NCBI GenBank assembly: GCA_030037885.1
Contig: JASHPU010000027.1
Location: forward strand, 1-64,000
Reading direction: 5' to 3'
DNA from: Xanthobacteraceae bacterium
GTDB lineage: Bacteria > Pseudomonadota > Alphaproteobacteria > Rhizobiales > Xanthobacteraceae
Length of the DNA: 64,000 nt
The notes under the pieces are model-generated. The model was not told the origin of the DNA. It made no database searches and saw only the letters and a list, made by a program, of their open reading frames with translations. Shown in pieces: positions 40,771 to 51,240 of the stretch (the stretch's first letter is position 1; each line of letters begins with the position of its first letter). The translations under genes were made by a program, and so were the position numbers.

Positions 40771-41144
40771 GCACGCGCGACAACCGCGTCAGCCCATTCC
40801 TTCATGCGCGCGCAGAGCGCCGTGGCCTGCGCACCATCGGGCGAAAGCAAAAACTCTTCCGCGCGAGCGTCCGACATGGGCGCGCCGTTGTTGCGCAGAA
40901 TTTCCGCCACGTGCTCGGCATAGTCGGCGTATTGTTCAGCGCTTGTGATCGGCGGTGTGTGGCCGAACAACCAGATCATGCGCAAGAATTGCGGCGCAAG
41001 AGCTCGCTCGGCAGGATCCGTGATCCGATCCTGAAAATGTGCCAGCGCGCCGACCACCCGATCGGCGACCGCGGCATCGAACGTTACGGGCTTTAGCTCC
41101 GCCTCATCGGGGCTTGCGGTGTTTTTTTTCGCTGGCCGTGGCAT
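40746..41144 (-). CDS. Hypothetical phage protein
   Basis: 132-aa ORF tightly packed in the minus-strand gene series. Confidence 0.5.
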   Translation of the reverse strand: MPRPAKKNTASPDEAELKPVTFDAAVADRVVGALAHFQDRITDPAERALAPQFLRMIWLFGHTPPITSAEQYADYAEHVAEILRNNGAPMSDARAEEFLLSPDGAQATALCARMKEWADAVVARACHGAAKQ

Positions 41145-41153
41145 GTAGCCATC

Positions 41154-43043
41154 CTAACGGCCAACGTCCGGCCAGCTGCGGCCCAGATCGCCGGTCGTGC
41201 CGCGGACCTTAACGCCCGAAATGTCGCCGTCGAGATAAGTGTCGGCCCAGGTATTCAGGTCATGGTCGATCGTGACGTGGACATTGAGCGTGGCGTCGCC
41301 GGCGAGCTGCGCCTTCGGCGTTTCGGCCGGGGACGCCATGGCAACCGGCTGATCGCTTTCCCAAAGCCCCTTCGCCCAAGGCGCGCCTTGATAGTGTCGC
41401 GCCAGAGTTTCATCGATCTGTTTGGTGCCTTGAGCAAAGGCATCCTGTGTTGCCAGATAGAAAGGCAACGCCGGCCCCTCGACGCCAAACCGCGCAAATT
41501 TAAGCGGCGCGCGCATGACGGTGCCCAGCCAAGTTTCCGCAGTGGCAAACCGGCCCAGAAGATTGATTGCGACCGCGTCGAGCCCGAGGCCCGCGCCAGC
41601 GCTGCCGACGGCCAGGCCGCGAGAAAGCGCTTGTTGCACCGCCGGCGACTTCGCCGCGGCATCGGCCATGTGCCCCATGCTCGACGCGAGATAATTCATG
41701 GCATCGATCGCCGGCGGCATCAGTGGACCACCGGCGACTTGCAGCAAATTCTTGAGCTGCGCCGTAAAGCTCGATAAGGCGACATACGGATCTTTGTTCA
41801 TGAACGTATCGGCGGCTGCCAAGCCCTCCGCGCCCGCGGATATGCGCCAGTCTTTCTCGATCCGCGGTTGTTGCGTCTCGAGGACATCCATGAATTGCTG
41901 CGCGGTTTGATCGCGGAACACGATCGCAGTCTCGGAAAGGATTTTCTGCCGATCAGTGATACCCTTACGGGTCAATGCCGGAAGCCAAATTTCCTGCGCC
42001 CAACGGTACGGGTCGGTCGCGAACAATTCCCAGCCCTTGACCGCACCTGGGCGCCATTTCGTGACAATGCCCGCCTTCGAAGTTTGGTAGGTGCCCGGGT
42101 TGAGAAGATCGAGATTCTTCAGCTCGTTATAGGCGACGGCGCGCCCTCTGCCGCCGACGATCGTGGCATACGCGGTGCCGAACGCCTTGCCGGCCGAGGA
42201 GCCGCCCATTTCCTGAGCGAATGTCGGCGCCGTCTTTAGAAAAAACTCATCCGACAGCGACTGCGATGCCCCGCGGGCATATTTGACCATGGCGTAGAAG
42301 TCGGTCGGGCGCAGCGTATCGCCGAAAGCATTGAGCGCCTTTGCCATCAGGTCCATGTTTTTGGTGAACCGTGGCAGATCCCGCGTGGCGCCCTTGATTT
42401 CCTCGCTCTTGATGAGCTTGTCAAAATCCTCGTCGAGTTCCTCCTTTTGCTCCGGATGGGCGCCTTCGGCGACGACGCGCAGCTTGGCGAGCGGTTCGAT
42501 CAGCTTCGCGGCTTCCTCGTAGGAGCCGACGATGGAACGCGCATTACGCAGCATATGGAGCGCCGTGGTCTGCGACACCGCCGGTACTTCGGCGGAGACT
42601 TTGGCGGCAGCCTTTTCCGCTTCGCCGATCTCGCCGGGAGTCATTCCCGCCGTTTCCATCCGCACGCGCTCGTGCTGGCGGGTCGCCGCGGCACTTGCGG
42701 TGGCCTCGACGGTCCTTTCGACGGCCGTATACGCAGTCATCGCCGCAATGCCGGAGCCGAGTGCGCGGCTGAAACCGGAAATGCTCGCCATGTTCCTGCC
42801 GAATATCTTGTCCAGGCGCGCCATGCGGCCGTGCAGCGTATCGGCGGCGCGCGCTGCGCGGCCGAGCGACGCCTCATTGCGATCGACCGCCGACGCGACA
42901 TTGAGAAAGTCGCGGCCAACGCCGCCGATGCGCTTGCCGGCCGCAGCGAGCCGATCGAACCGCGCCCCGACTTTGTCGAACACCGCGCCGGTCTTGTCCG
43001 CCGCGGAAATGACAAGCTCGGCCTGCAGTTTCTTCTCAGCCAC
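41154..43043 (-). CDS. Phage tail tape-measure-like protein
   Basis: AELVISAADKTGAVFDKVGARFDRLAAAGKRIGGVGRDF plus long helical/hydrophobic segments. Confidence 0.75.
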   Translation of the reverse strand: MAEKKLQAELVISAADKTGAVFDKVGARFDRLAAAGKRIGGVGRDFLNVASAVDRNEASLGRAARAADTLHGRMARLDKIFGRNMASISGFSRALGSGIAAMTAYTAVERTVEATASAAATRQHERVRMETAGMTPGEIGEAEKAAAKVSAEVPAVSQTTALHMLRNARSIVGSYEEAAKLIEPLAKLRVVAEGAHPEQKEELDEDFDKLIKSEEIKGATRDLPRFTKNMDLMAKALNAFGDTLRPTDFYAMVKYARGASQSLSDEFFLKTAPTFAQEMGGSSAGKAFGTAYATIVGGRGRAVAYNELKNLDLLNPGTYQTSKAGIVTKWRPGAVKGWELFATDPYRWAQEIWLPALTRKGITDRQKILSETAIVFRDQTAQQFMDVLETQQPRIEKDWRISAGAEGLAAADTFMNKDPYVALSSFTAQLKNLLQVAGGPLMPPAIDAMNYLASSMGHMADAAAKSPAVQQALSRGLAVGSAGAGLGLDAVAINLLGRFATAETWLGTVMRAPLKFARFGVEGPALPFYLATQDAFAQGTKQIDETLARHYQGAPWAKGLWESDQPVAMASPAETPKAQLAGDATLNVHVTIDHDLNTWADTYLDGDISGVKVRGTTGDLGRSWPDVGR

Positions 43044-43301
43044 AGCGTCCTCCCGACGTTGGTCCGCCCGCGGCGAAGCCCGCGCGGCGCCGAGGGGCCG
43101 TGTTCCTTAACCCCCAGCGCCGCGCTGCGCAGCGCGTTGCGTGCCGTCGCGTCATCCGCACGCGGCGGCAGCCCGGGCAGCTGGCGGCTCGGATCAAAGC
43201 GAGGCGCAACGCGCGGACCTGAACATGTGCGGCGCATGCGCTTCGATCAAAAAATCCGGCGATCATTGCCATCGTCACGAAGCCTTTCTATTTGCACGTA
43301 C

Positions 43302-45506
43302 TCAATAAGTGAAATGCGCAACGACTATGATGTGGCCCGCCGCGCCATTGCCGCCGGCGGAGCCATTCGACCCAGACGCGCCCGTCCCGCCGGCGCCGAC
43401 CGCGTATGTGTAGCTGGAGGCGAGCGAATAGATGATTATCTTGAAGGTTGCCCCGGCACTGCCGCCTGCGCCCGAGTTCGCCTGCGTAGCGTCCATCACG
43501 CCACCGCCACCGCCACCGGAGCCAGTATTTGCTGCTGCGCTTTGTCCGGAACCATTGGGACCGGCGCCGCCGCCGGCGCCGCCGAGGGTGCTGTTGCCGC
43601 CGGCCCCGCCGGCCTGATCTTCGTTGTCTGTGGGGGCATTCTGTGGGCCTCCGGAGCCCGTGCCGCCATTGACTTCTAAGATGTTAATCACACCAATAAT
43701 GCCGCTCCCGGAGGATATCCCGCCAGCGCCTATGGCATTACCGTCGCCGCCGCCGCCGCCTCCTCCAGCTTCATAATTCGGCGACGTGCACGCCGCCCCC
43801 GACGCGCTCCAGCACGTATTGCCGCCGCCCGTTCCGGCTGTCGCATTATTGCCGCCGCCGCCGCCGCCGCCGCCGCCGATCAGCGTCACTTCAAGCCACA
43901 GCGCGCCAGTCGGCGTCGTGTAGGTACCGTTGTCCGCCGAGCCGTAAACGCCGAAGTTGCACTCCGTCGCCGTCGTCGAAATGATATCGCAGACTTGCGG
44001 AATGGACGTGCTCTGATTTTGCAGCGCCACGTTCGCCATGCACGGCATGGTGCTTGAGCAGCCGCTGTTGGTGATGCCGACGACATCGCCAGCGGTGCCG
44101 CCTGAAACCGTCGTGGTGTTGACGGTGACCCCGGTCGCCACACCGCCAATCGCTGACAACTTGCCGCCACTCGCCGTGATCGTCGTGCCATCGGGTTCGC
44201 ATGCGCCGAGCTGCGTCGCCGAGCAGGTCGTGGCGTTGAGCGTCGTGCCGGACCAATTGAGCGTCGAGCCGAGCGTGACCTGTTCGGCGTTCGCCGCCGA
44301 GCCGGTCGGATTGGCCCAGATCGCGCCGGCGGCAAGCTGCGGCAGGTTGCCCAGCGTAACAAAATTGGCACCGGAGAATGTCGGCGTACCGGCAATCGTG
44401 CCGGAGAGTGTACCGCCCGAGAACGTGCCGCCGCTGATCGTCGGGGCCGTGCCGAGCACGATGGAGCCGGAGCCGGTGACGCCGTTGGCGAGGTTCGCCG
44501 CCGCGATCTGGCTGCCGGCGATCTGATACTGGCCGCTGATGTTGACGTTGCCGGTAGCCGGCGCACTCTCGTTGACCCCCAGCGCGCTGACATTGACGCT
44601 ATTGCAGTTGAGCTGCTGGCTGCCCGTGCCGACATTGCAGACGGACTGCCCGTTCTTGTTCTGCAAATAGATATCGTAGGCCGAGCCATATCCGGTGAGG
44701 ACCGCGCCGTTCGTGCTCGACCCAGCGATCGTGCCGGCGCCGTTGGCGAGGCTCGGCACGCCGCCGGTGAACAGGGTGCCGCCGCTGAAAGTGCTAGCGC
44801 CGGAATAGGTGTTGTTGCCGTTGAGCAGCGGCACCGTGGCGCCGCTGGTGCCGATATTGACGGCCGCGGCCGAGCCGAAGCCGGCGAGGCCATTGCCGTA
44901 GCCGAGATCGGCGCCGCCGAACTGATATTGCCCGGTTCCCGTCACATTGACGTTGGCATTGCTGACAGTTTGGGTGGCGGTCCAAACATTGGCGTTGTTG
45001 AGATTGAGCGAGACGATGCCGAGACTGCTGATGAAGAGCGTCGCGTTGTCGCCCTGCACGCAGCCGACCGCGCTGACCGTCGCCGCGGGACACTGTGCCG
45101 GCGCGAGGCCGCCGGACAGCGCGCTGAACGGCAGGGACCCCCACGCCGCCGCGGCCGATGAGCCTGCGACCGGCACATTGCCGGCGGCCGGCGTGCCGCT
45201 GATGGCGACGCCATTGAGTTTCAGGACCGACGGATTGGGATAAGCGCCGCCGAGGTCGCCGCCCGCGGCGCCGCCCTTCTGTACGAAGGTGCCGAGGATG
45301 GGATTGAGATAATCGTCGACCCACGACCCGAACGAGCCGGTGCCGGCGTCAGGCAGCGGCAGCGCCGGTTGCGCCAGCGCCGCACCAGCGCTCATGATGA
45401 TCTGCCAGCAGATCAGCCAGGGGATAATTCTGCGCATGTTCGCCAGGCCTTTCAGTTTGACGTTTTCGGGACCGATCGTCGGCACTTGCGCGCGTTGGGG
45501 CGCCAA
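43302..45506 (-). CDS. Gly-rich phage tail-fibre/receptor-binding-like protein
   Basis: 734 aa with NGVAISGTPAAGNVPV, repeated FSGGTLSG-type motifs and a C-terminal poly-Gly domain. Confidence 0.7.
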   Translation of the reverse strand: MAPQRAQVPTIGPENVKLKGLANMRRIIPWLICWQIIMSAGAALAQPALPLPDAGTGSFGSWVDDYLNPILGTFVQKGGAAGGDLGGAYPNPSVLKLNGVAISGTPAAGNVPVAGSSAAAAWGSLPFSALSGGLAPAQCPAATVSAVGCVQGDNATLFISSLGIVSLNLNNANVWTATQTVSNANVNVTGTGQYQFGGADLGYGNGLAGFGSAAAVNIGTSGATVPLLNGNNTYSGASTFSGGTLFTGGVPSLANGAGTIAGSSTNGAVLTGYGSAYDIYLQNKNGQSVCNVGTGSQQLNCNSVNVSALGVNESAPATGNVNISGQYQIAGSQIAAANLANGVTGSGSIVLGTAPTISGGTFSGGTLSGTIAGTPTFSGANFVTLGNLPQLAAGAIWANPTGSAANAEQVTLGSTLNWSGTTLNATTCSATQLGACEPDGTTITASGGKLSAIGGVATGVTVNTTTVSGGTAGDVVGITNSGCSSTMPCMANVALQNQSTSIPQVCDIISTTATECNFGVYGSADNGTYTTPTGALWLEVTLIGGGGGGGGGNNATAGTGGGNTCWSASGAACTSPNYEAGGGGGGGDGNAIGAGGISSGSGIIGVINILEVNGGTGSGGPQNAPTDNEDQAGGAGGNSTLGGAGGGAGPNGSGQSAAANTGSGGGGGGVMDATQANSGAGGSAGATFKIIIYSLASSYTYAVGAGGTGASGSNGSAGGNGAAGHIIVVAHFTY

Positions 45507-45706
45507 ATATCAGGCGCCGCAAAGACATCAGATAACGACCAGGCGTCACAGGCTGCACGCCGGGGTGCGCGCGGGCCGTTTGCTTGATGGTGAGCCCATG
45601 GTTGCGAACGCCCATCGGCGGCCTTGTTTTGTGCCAGCGTCGGCAACGCTGCGAGTAGCGCAGCGCCGAACAGCAAAGCGATCTTCTTCATTTTTGGACG
45701 CCCCCT

Positions 45707-46486
45707 TCAGGTCGCCGCGGCCACGCCGGCCGCGGTTAGGGTGAAGACCGGATCAAACAAATTCGCACCGCTCGGCCGGACCCAGCCTTGCGAAAAGGCG
45801 TAGGCGTAGCCCGCGATCAGATCTTCAGGCGCAAACGTGTTGTCGCCGACCGTGCCGATGAAAGCCGGAGCAATTGCCGAGAGCTCGAACACGCCGCTCA
45901 GCGCCGCGCCGCCCTGGGCAACGGCGGCGTCGACGAGTCGCTGCCCGGATGCGGCCGATGTCGGCGCGGTGCCCGACGCCGCGGCGAAGCCGGCTTGTTC
46001 GAGCGTGTACGTCGTCACGCCGTTGAGCGTGTGCCCTTGCGTGAGCCAGGCGGCATTGACGGCAAAGGCGAGCCCGGCGACGAGATCGGTCAGGCTGTAG
46101 CCCGCGGCGAAGAATGCGGACTGCACCGCGCCGGCAAAATTCTTTGGCACGGCCGCGGGATCGTGGATAAACAACAGGTCGGCGTTGCCGGCACTGGCAC
46201 TGCCCGCCTGCACCGGGCCGAAAGTCATCGGCCCAAGCGTGAGCACTTTGCCGGTCCAGTCTTGCACCTGAGCGATCGCGGTATCGGTATCCAGATCGAA
46301 GATTTGCATGCCCTTGGCGACTGAGCCGGGATTCGCCGACTGCATCTGGATCGAAGTCGACGACGCCACGAACCGGCCGGCAGTGACGAAAACGCCGGGA
46401 ATGAAAAACGGAGACGGCCGTCCTGGCCGGCCACCGGCATTGACTATTTGCGTGAGCAGCGCTTGCGCGGATTGCTGTGCTGACAT
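45707..46486 (-). CDS. Hypothetical phage structural-like protein
   Basis: 259-aa ORF upstream of the fibre gene. Confidence 0.5.
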   Translation of the reverse strand: MSAQQSAQALLTQIVNAGGRPGRPSPFFIPGVFVTAGRFVASSTSIQMQSANPGSVAKGMQIFDLDTDTAIAQVQDWTGKVLTLGPMTFGPVQAGSASAGNADLLFIHDPAAVPKNFAGAVQSAFFAAGYSLTDLVAGLAFAVNAAWLTQGHTLNGVTTYTLEQAGFAAASGTAPTSAASGQRLVDAAVAQGGAALSGVFELSAIAPAFIGTVGDNTFAPEDLIAGYAYAFSQGWVRPSGANLFDPVFTLTAAGVAAAT

Positions 46487-46501
46487 GGTTCTAGGCCTCC
46501 C

Positions 46502-46957
46502 CTATCGCCTTGCCGCCGCGAGCACGCGCCCGCGTGGCGTCCATGGCGTCGCCGCGCTTCGCGCACCGCCGCTCCGCCCCGCTTTCAGGTTGCGCACATG
46601 CTCGATCGCGGGCGCGGCCTTTGCCGTTGACTGAGGAAATTGCGCCAAAAGCTGGCGTGCGACGGCCTTGGCCAAGCCAACGTCACGGCCGTCCGCCGCG
46701 TCCGGTGCGACCTCCCGGTGAATCGCTTCAATGTCACCCAACAGGGCTGGACCAGCACCCGACGCCTGCAGCGCGATTTGACGCTGCACGGCCTCGGCAA
46801 GGCCGCCAGCACTGCGCTCCGGTTCGCCGCGTCCAGGTGCCGCGGCCGGCATCGCATCGCGAATAGCAGCTGGATCGATACCCCGCGTTCGATCCGCGGT
46901 CGCCAATTGCGGCAATGCCGCATGCGCGTGGATAAATGCTAGGCCGTGGCGCATCAT
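46502..46957 (-). CDS. Hypothetical protein
   Basis: 151 aa, ATGA-type overlap with the upstream ORF. Confidence 0.4.
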   Translation of the reverse strand: MMRHGLAFIHAHAALPQLATADRTRGIDPAAIRDAMPAAAPGRGEPERSAGGLAEAVQRQIALQASGAGPALLGDIEAIHREVAPDAADGRDVGLAKAVARQLLAQFPQSTAKAAPAIEHVRNLKAGRSGGARSAATPWTPRGRVLAAARR

Positions 46958-47811
46958 TCTGACTCCGGTTCGGTTTTTTGATCGGGCCGCACCGGTCGAC
47001 CGACAACGGTGCGCACCAGATTGATCGGCCGCTCGACCTGGGGCTCTTCCGCCAGCCCGCGCGGCATCGCGACGAATTTTGGTTGCTGATAGCCGCTGGC
47101 CTCTTGCGGAGCCGGTGCTGCGGCAGGCGCTGCAGGAGGCTTGGGGGGCGGCTCCTCACTCGGAAGGTTTTTTGGCACTTCAAATGTGAGTCCGAAGGCC
47201 CTCGCGACATCACGCAGCTCGTCCCAAGTGTGACGGATAACACGGGGGCGAAATTTGTATTCGCTCCGCTCCACGAAACCGACGCGCTCATTAGAGGTTT
47301 GATTGAACGCGACCTCTTCGCTGTCGTAGCCCCAGAGTTCGCTTGCGATCTTAATCGCGTCGGCAAGGTGCCCTATGCACTCTTTTTGACGCGCCACGAT
47401 CACGGCCCCCCGAGAGATTAACTCCTCACGCCTCGACTTCTTTTTGCTCTCCCATTCCACGTTGCGGACCTGATGCAACTGAACCAGCAGCAACGAAATG
47501 ACTTTCTGCCCGCTCTCGATCTCGCTCTCGAATACTCTCTCGCGCTCGTCGAATTGCCTGATTCGCTCAACGGTTATATCGGAGCCGGATTTTTCCCAGA
47601 CGGCTCGCTCCTCCTTAAACGCATTGAAGCGAGCCAAGCGGTCTCGCTCAGCAACTAGCGCATTGTCGATTTCTTTTTGAATATCGGCCGCAGGGCGAGG
47701 CCCAGCTGCTGCGTCGCGCACCGGAAGCACGCTTGATCGATTCGACACCGGGGAGCCTCCCTTTGCGGCGCCGGATCGTTTTTTCGGCGCGCGGGAAGCG
47801 CTTTCCCACAC
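46954..47811 (-). CDS. Hypothetical protein with coiled-coil region
   Basis: 285 aa; Glu/Arg-rich helical segment and Pro/Ala linker. Confidence 0.5.
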   Translation of the reverse strand: MWESASRAPKKRSGAAKGGSPVSNRSSVLPVRDAAAGPRPAADIQKEIDNALVAERDRLARFNAFKEERAVWEKSGSDITVERIRQFDERERVFESEIESGQKVISLLLVQLHQVRNVEWESKKKSRREELISRGAVIVARQKECIGHLADAIKIASELWGYDSEEVAFNQTSNERVGFVERSEYKFRPRVIRHTWDELRDVARAFGLTFEVPKNLPSEEPPPKPPAAPAAAPAPQEASGYQQPKFVAMPRGLAEEPQVERPINLVRTVVGRPVRPDQKTEPESE

Positions 47812-47870
47812 ATTTGGGGAACGTTACCTACGGAAACCCCTGCTCAACTTACGAAAAAGGTTTTCGTAGG

Positions 47871-48737
47871 TTATAAGGCCTTGTTTTGTTTGAGGAAGCT
47901 GTTCCACCAGCCACGGTATTCTAATTTCAGAAACTCGGTCGCCGCTCGCGTTGCGCTCTCCAAATCGTAATCGCCCGGCGGTTCCCGACCGCTGTTGCGT
48001 TCCATGTAATCGATGCGCGCGAGCTGTCCGGCAAGTCCGCCCCTGGTGGGTGATTGCGTCTGCCGTGACCATTTGAGTAATTGGTCAAAGCAATTGCTGA
48101 ACGCATATTTTGGAGGGCGCCCTCTAACTTTCGCGTCCACCGCCGCGGTTGGCTCGCCCAAACCATCAATCTCATCGCCGGCGCCTGCTGGCCGCACGAC
48201 AGCCGAGGAAGCAAGCGCTTCTGCAGAATAAATGCGGATATCTATGAAGCGCGCGCCGCCGACATCCTCGGTAGCGACGCCCCTCGTTAGATTGACCGCC
48301 GTGATGTAATCCCAAAAACTCGCCTCGATCCTCTGCAGCGGTGCGGCGACACTGTTCAATCTGCCCTCAGCAATCCATTTGCCTGATCGAAAAAGGTCCC
48401 AGAAAGGTCGATAGATTAAAATTTCCGCTCGCTCCTCCTCGATGGACCCCGCAACATCACCGTCACCTACGCGCACGATCTCACCGTGTTTGCTGTCAAT
48501 CAGAGCGAGCGTGCAACAGGCGTCATTGGTTAGAACGCGAGCGCCATTAGCAATGCTCGCCAGTTCGCGATTGGAAAAATATGCGTCTAAGAAGCTGTCA
48601 AACGCGACCTGCAGGGACGCACCGGCAAGCGTAGGCGGGTTAATATCGCCGCGCTCTTGCTGCTCCTGTCGTTCCTTCGCCAGCATTTTTTTCGCCTCCC
48701 GCATTAGCGCTCCGCATCTGAGAAATCCGCGCGGCAA
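47871..48737 (-). CDS. Hypothetical protein
   Basis: 288 aa, typical codon usage, in the minus-strand series. Confidence 0.5.
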   Translation of the reverse strand: MPRGFLRCGALMREAKKMLAKERQEQQERGDINPPTLAGASLQVAFDSFLDAYFSNRELASIANGARVLTNDACCTLALIDSKHGEIVRVGDGDVAGSIEEERAEILIYRPFWDLFRSGKWIAEGRLNSVAAPLQRIEASFWDYITAVNLTRGVATEDVGGARFIDIRIYSAEALASSAVVRPAGAGDEIDGLGEPTAAVDAKVRGRPPKYAFSNCFDQLLKWSRQTQSPTRGGLAGQLARIDYMERNSGREPPGDYDLESATRAATEFLKLEYRGWWNSFLKQNKAL

Positions 48738-48796
48738 TCGAGGTGCGGTCCCCGACTTTCGGCCCGTCGGCCTAGCCGCGCGAATCGGATTCTAGC

Positions 48797-49096
48797 TCAC
48801 TTGCCGGCCAAGCCGCTCGCGATCAGACGGAGCTTCCACGTTTCTATGCGGTCGCTTATCCGATCGAGTGGCAGCAGAGGCGCCCTGTTCTCCATAAGGC
48901 ACGCAATCAAATCCTGCAGCGCCGAGCAAACGTCGCCGCGCGCCTCGTTCATCGGTCCGGGATCAGGGAAATGCACGCTGTTTCGGAGCGCGATCAGATT
49001 TGCTGCACGCAACGCGCCGATGACCTGGAGCGGCGTGGTCATTCCCGATCGAAGTTCTTGAACCCTCCGCCGCACGCTTCGCCGCCTCCAATTCAT
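48797..49096 (-). CDS. Hypothetical protein
   Basis: 99 aa; start uncertain (MTTPLQVIGALRAANLIALR looks like a plausible internal start). Confidence 0.4.
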   Translation of the reverse strand: MNWRRRSVRRRVQELRSGMTTPLQVIGALRAANLIALRNSVHFPDPGPMNEARGDVCSALQDLIACLMENRAPLLPLDRISDRIETWKLRLIASGLAGK

Positions 49097-49376
49097 CTGC
49101 GATCATCGACATGCTCGGGAGGCCCTTCCGCCGCTTTCCGCGAATCGCTCGCCCGAAGCACGATTTTACATGGGTTGCCGCAGCGCCGGCGAACGCGCCA
49201 GCGCTGCGTTTTCCACATTTTTTTGTTGCGACTAGGCTCCGCCAAATTGGGGCCGGGGAAATTCCCGGCGGGCCCCATTTTGCACTGGCCTACGCTGCCG
49301 CTGCGTCGGCGGATCCGCCAATTGGCGGAGCCGCGGCGATGACCGACGTCTCCTGGTCGGCATCCGTGCGGCCGGG

Positions 49377-50186
49377 TTATTTCACGGCCAGCTGCGCGAC
49401 CTCTTCGGCTATCAAACCGGTAAGCAGCGGTCGGATGACACCGAGAAGACGCGGTGCCAGCTCGGCGGAGCCGTCTTCTTTGATACCGGCATACCTATAC
49501 CTCGCTTCGATCAGCAACAAAGCGCCGACCAAGTTAGGCGTCGCCGGCGCGAAAGCCACGATCTCCTCTTCGATCCTGTCTTTCTCCTCCCATGCAAGAT
49601 CGGCGGCTTGTTCGAGCGCGGGGATGTTCAGCTTGCATTCCGCAGCCTCGCGGCGTGAGAGGGCCTCGTCGCGGCGAGCCAATATCCAGCGCCGCCATCT
49701 GTCAGCTTTGGCCGCTCCAAAGTCACGGCAATAGTACTCGTAATACTGTTCGATGTAGTCATCGCAAGGTCTTACTGCGCGGACATCAGGACCGTGATAA
49801 TTCCAGACGCCGGCCGTCTTTTTGCTTTTCAATTCGATCGGCGGGCAGTACGCCAAGTCCCCGTATTCTCTGCCGTGCAAATCGGTGAACATACGTCCAC
49901 ACTTGGCCCAAGCCGGCAGCCGATCCGTCGCGGCCTCACTTTCACGGTCTGCGGCTCGCGCCGCAGCTTCGGCAGCGCGGAAGCGCCGCCACAGTGCGAA
50001 CAGGCGCTCGTCAGCGTCGGCGCCTGTCGGCCAAAGGGTTCCGGCATTCGCGTCAGAGACGATTTGCGGGGCAAGGGAAGCAGCGGACATTATGGTACTC
50101 ATCGCAAGAACTCCTCTACGAGATACACGCGCACCGTGCGCGGGCGAGCGATCGTCGCACGCGCTGATGGTTTTTTGATGCGTCAT
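49377..50186 (-). CDS. Hypothetical protein with Tat-like N-terminus
   Basis: SRRGVLAMSTIMSAASLAPQIVSDANA twin-Arg-like signal; helical remainder. Confidence 0.55.
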   Translation of the reverse strand: MTHQKTISACDDRSPAHGARVSRRGVLAMSTIMSAASLAPQIVSDANAGTLWPTGADADERLFALWRRFRAAEAAARAADRESEAATDRLPAWAKCGRMFTDLHGREYGDLAYCPPIELKSKKTAGVWNYHGPDVRAVRPCDDYIEQYYEYYCRDFGAAKADRWRRWILARRDEALSRREAAECKLNIPALEQAADLAWEEKDRIEEEIVAFAPATPNLVGALLLIEARYRYAGIKEDGSAELAPRLLGVIRPLLTGLIAEEVAQLAVK

Positions 50187-50460
50187 CGGTGGACTCTTCG
50201 GAATGGCCTTTCAGGGCCGATGCCGGGACGGCCGGCAGCCGGGAGCTGAAAACCTGCCGAAGAGACAGGCGGCGCGCCTTTAGGCTTTCGCCCTGGACAT
50301 AGCAGCGCCCTCCCGGCCATAATGGCCAGGTCGGCGCCGCCGCCAAGCGGCGCTCTACGCCTCCGCAAGCAACGGCGCGGAGAGCATTTCGGCAGCCGCC
50401 CGCGCCAACGGACGCGCCGCCTATCTTCGGTCAGGGTTTTCAGGCCCAGAATCAGCATAC

Positions 50461-50505
50461 AGGGAAAAGCCGGCGTTGTGAATCGCCGGCCGGCTCCCTT
50501 TTTGT
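50461..50505. terminator. Candidate bidirectional terminator hairpin
   Basis: AGGGAAAAGCCGGCG-TTGTGAAT-CGCCGGCCGGCTCCCTTTTT; T-runs on both strands. Confidence 0.5.
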
Positions 50506-50892
50506 GTTTTCCGGAAACTCCGCAGGATCAACAGGCTCTTTCGCCGCCGGGGCTTGTGCACAACGCTGCGGAAGAGCCTTTGTCCGGCACTGCCACCTGA
50601 GCGATGATGGCCAATGCCGCGCCGCCGTAAAGAGGAACACATTCGACGAACGGCCAATAAGGCCGGTGCGCCCGCGTCGCGGGAAGGGGCATCATTCCGT
50701 GCACGGCTCTACGCTGCGATGGGAGTGCCGGAGATGGAGCGGGCGCCAGACAAAAAAATGCTTCGGCTATCGCTTGTTGAGCTGCGCGACCGATCAATGA
50801 TAGCACGATTGCGCGAGACGTTAAGATTGCTGGCTACGCTGATCGGCGACAGTTTCAGCAATTCAGCAAACGGCGCATGGGTCGAACCTGCC

Positions 50893-51240
50893 CTAAATCA
50901 AAGACGCAACGGGTTCTGCTTTCGAGTCCCGCCGGCTGCGCTGCCGCGTAGGAGCGAGCGCGCGGGACACGGCCTCGGGTTCTTTCCTGATGACTTGGAG
51001 CAGCACGCGAGCCGCGCCGTCCGGTTGGCGACGATTCTGCTCCCACTCCCTCACAGTCGCTGCAGGCAAGCCGAACCGTGCCGCGAACTGCGCCTGGCTT
51101 AGCTCGAGAGCATTGCGGATTGCGCGGACATCCACTTCCGCGGGCACGAACACGCGGTAAGAATTGGGATTCGCCTCACCGCGAGCAATAGCGCGACCTT
51201 CCCGCGCCGCCTTGATCAATCGGCTACCAAGCTTGCTCAT
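50893..51240 (-). CDS. XRE-family antitoxin-like regulator
   Basis: DVRAIRNALELSQAQFAARFGLPAATVREWEQNRRQPDGAARVLLQVI. Confidence 0.85.
   Translation of the reverse strand: MSKLGSRLIKAAREGRAIARGEANPNSYRVFVPAEVDVRAIRNALELSQAQFAARFGLPAATVREWEQNRRQPDGAARVLLQVIRKEPEAVSRALAPTRQRSRRDSKAEPVASLI

Noticed and set aside
42447-43679. 410-aa plus-strand ORF in the prophage
   Set aside because: Antisense to the tape-measure gene and the fibre 3' end; composition of a shadow ORF.
45452-45691. 79-aa minus-strand ORF with signal-like N-terminus (MKKIALLFGAALLAALPTLAQ)
   Set aside because: Possibly a small secreted phage protein, but its C-terminal half overlaps the fibre gene start and looks non-coding; not supported enough to list.
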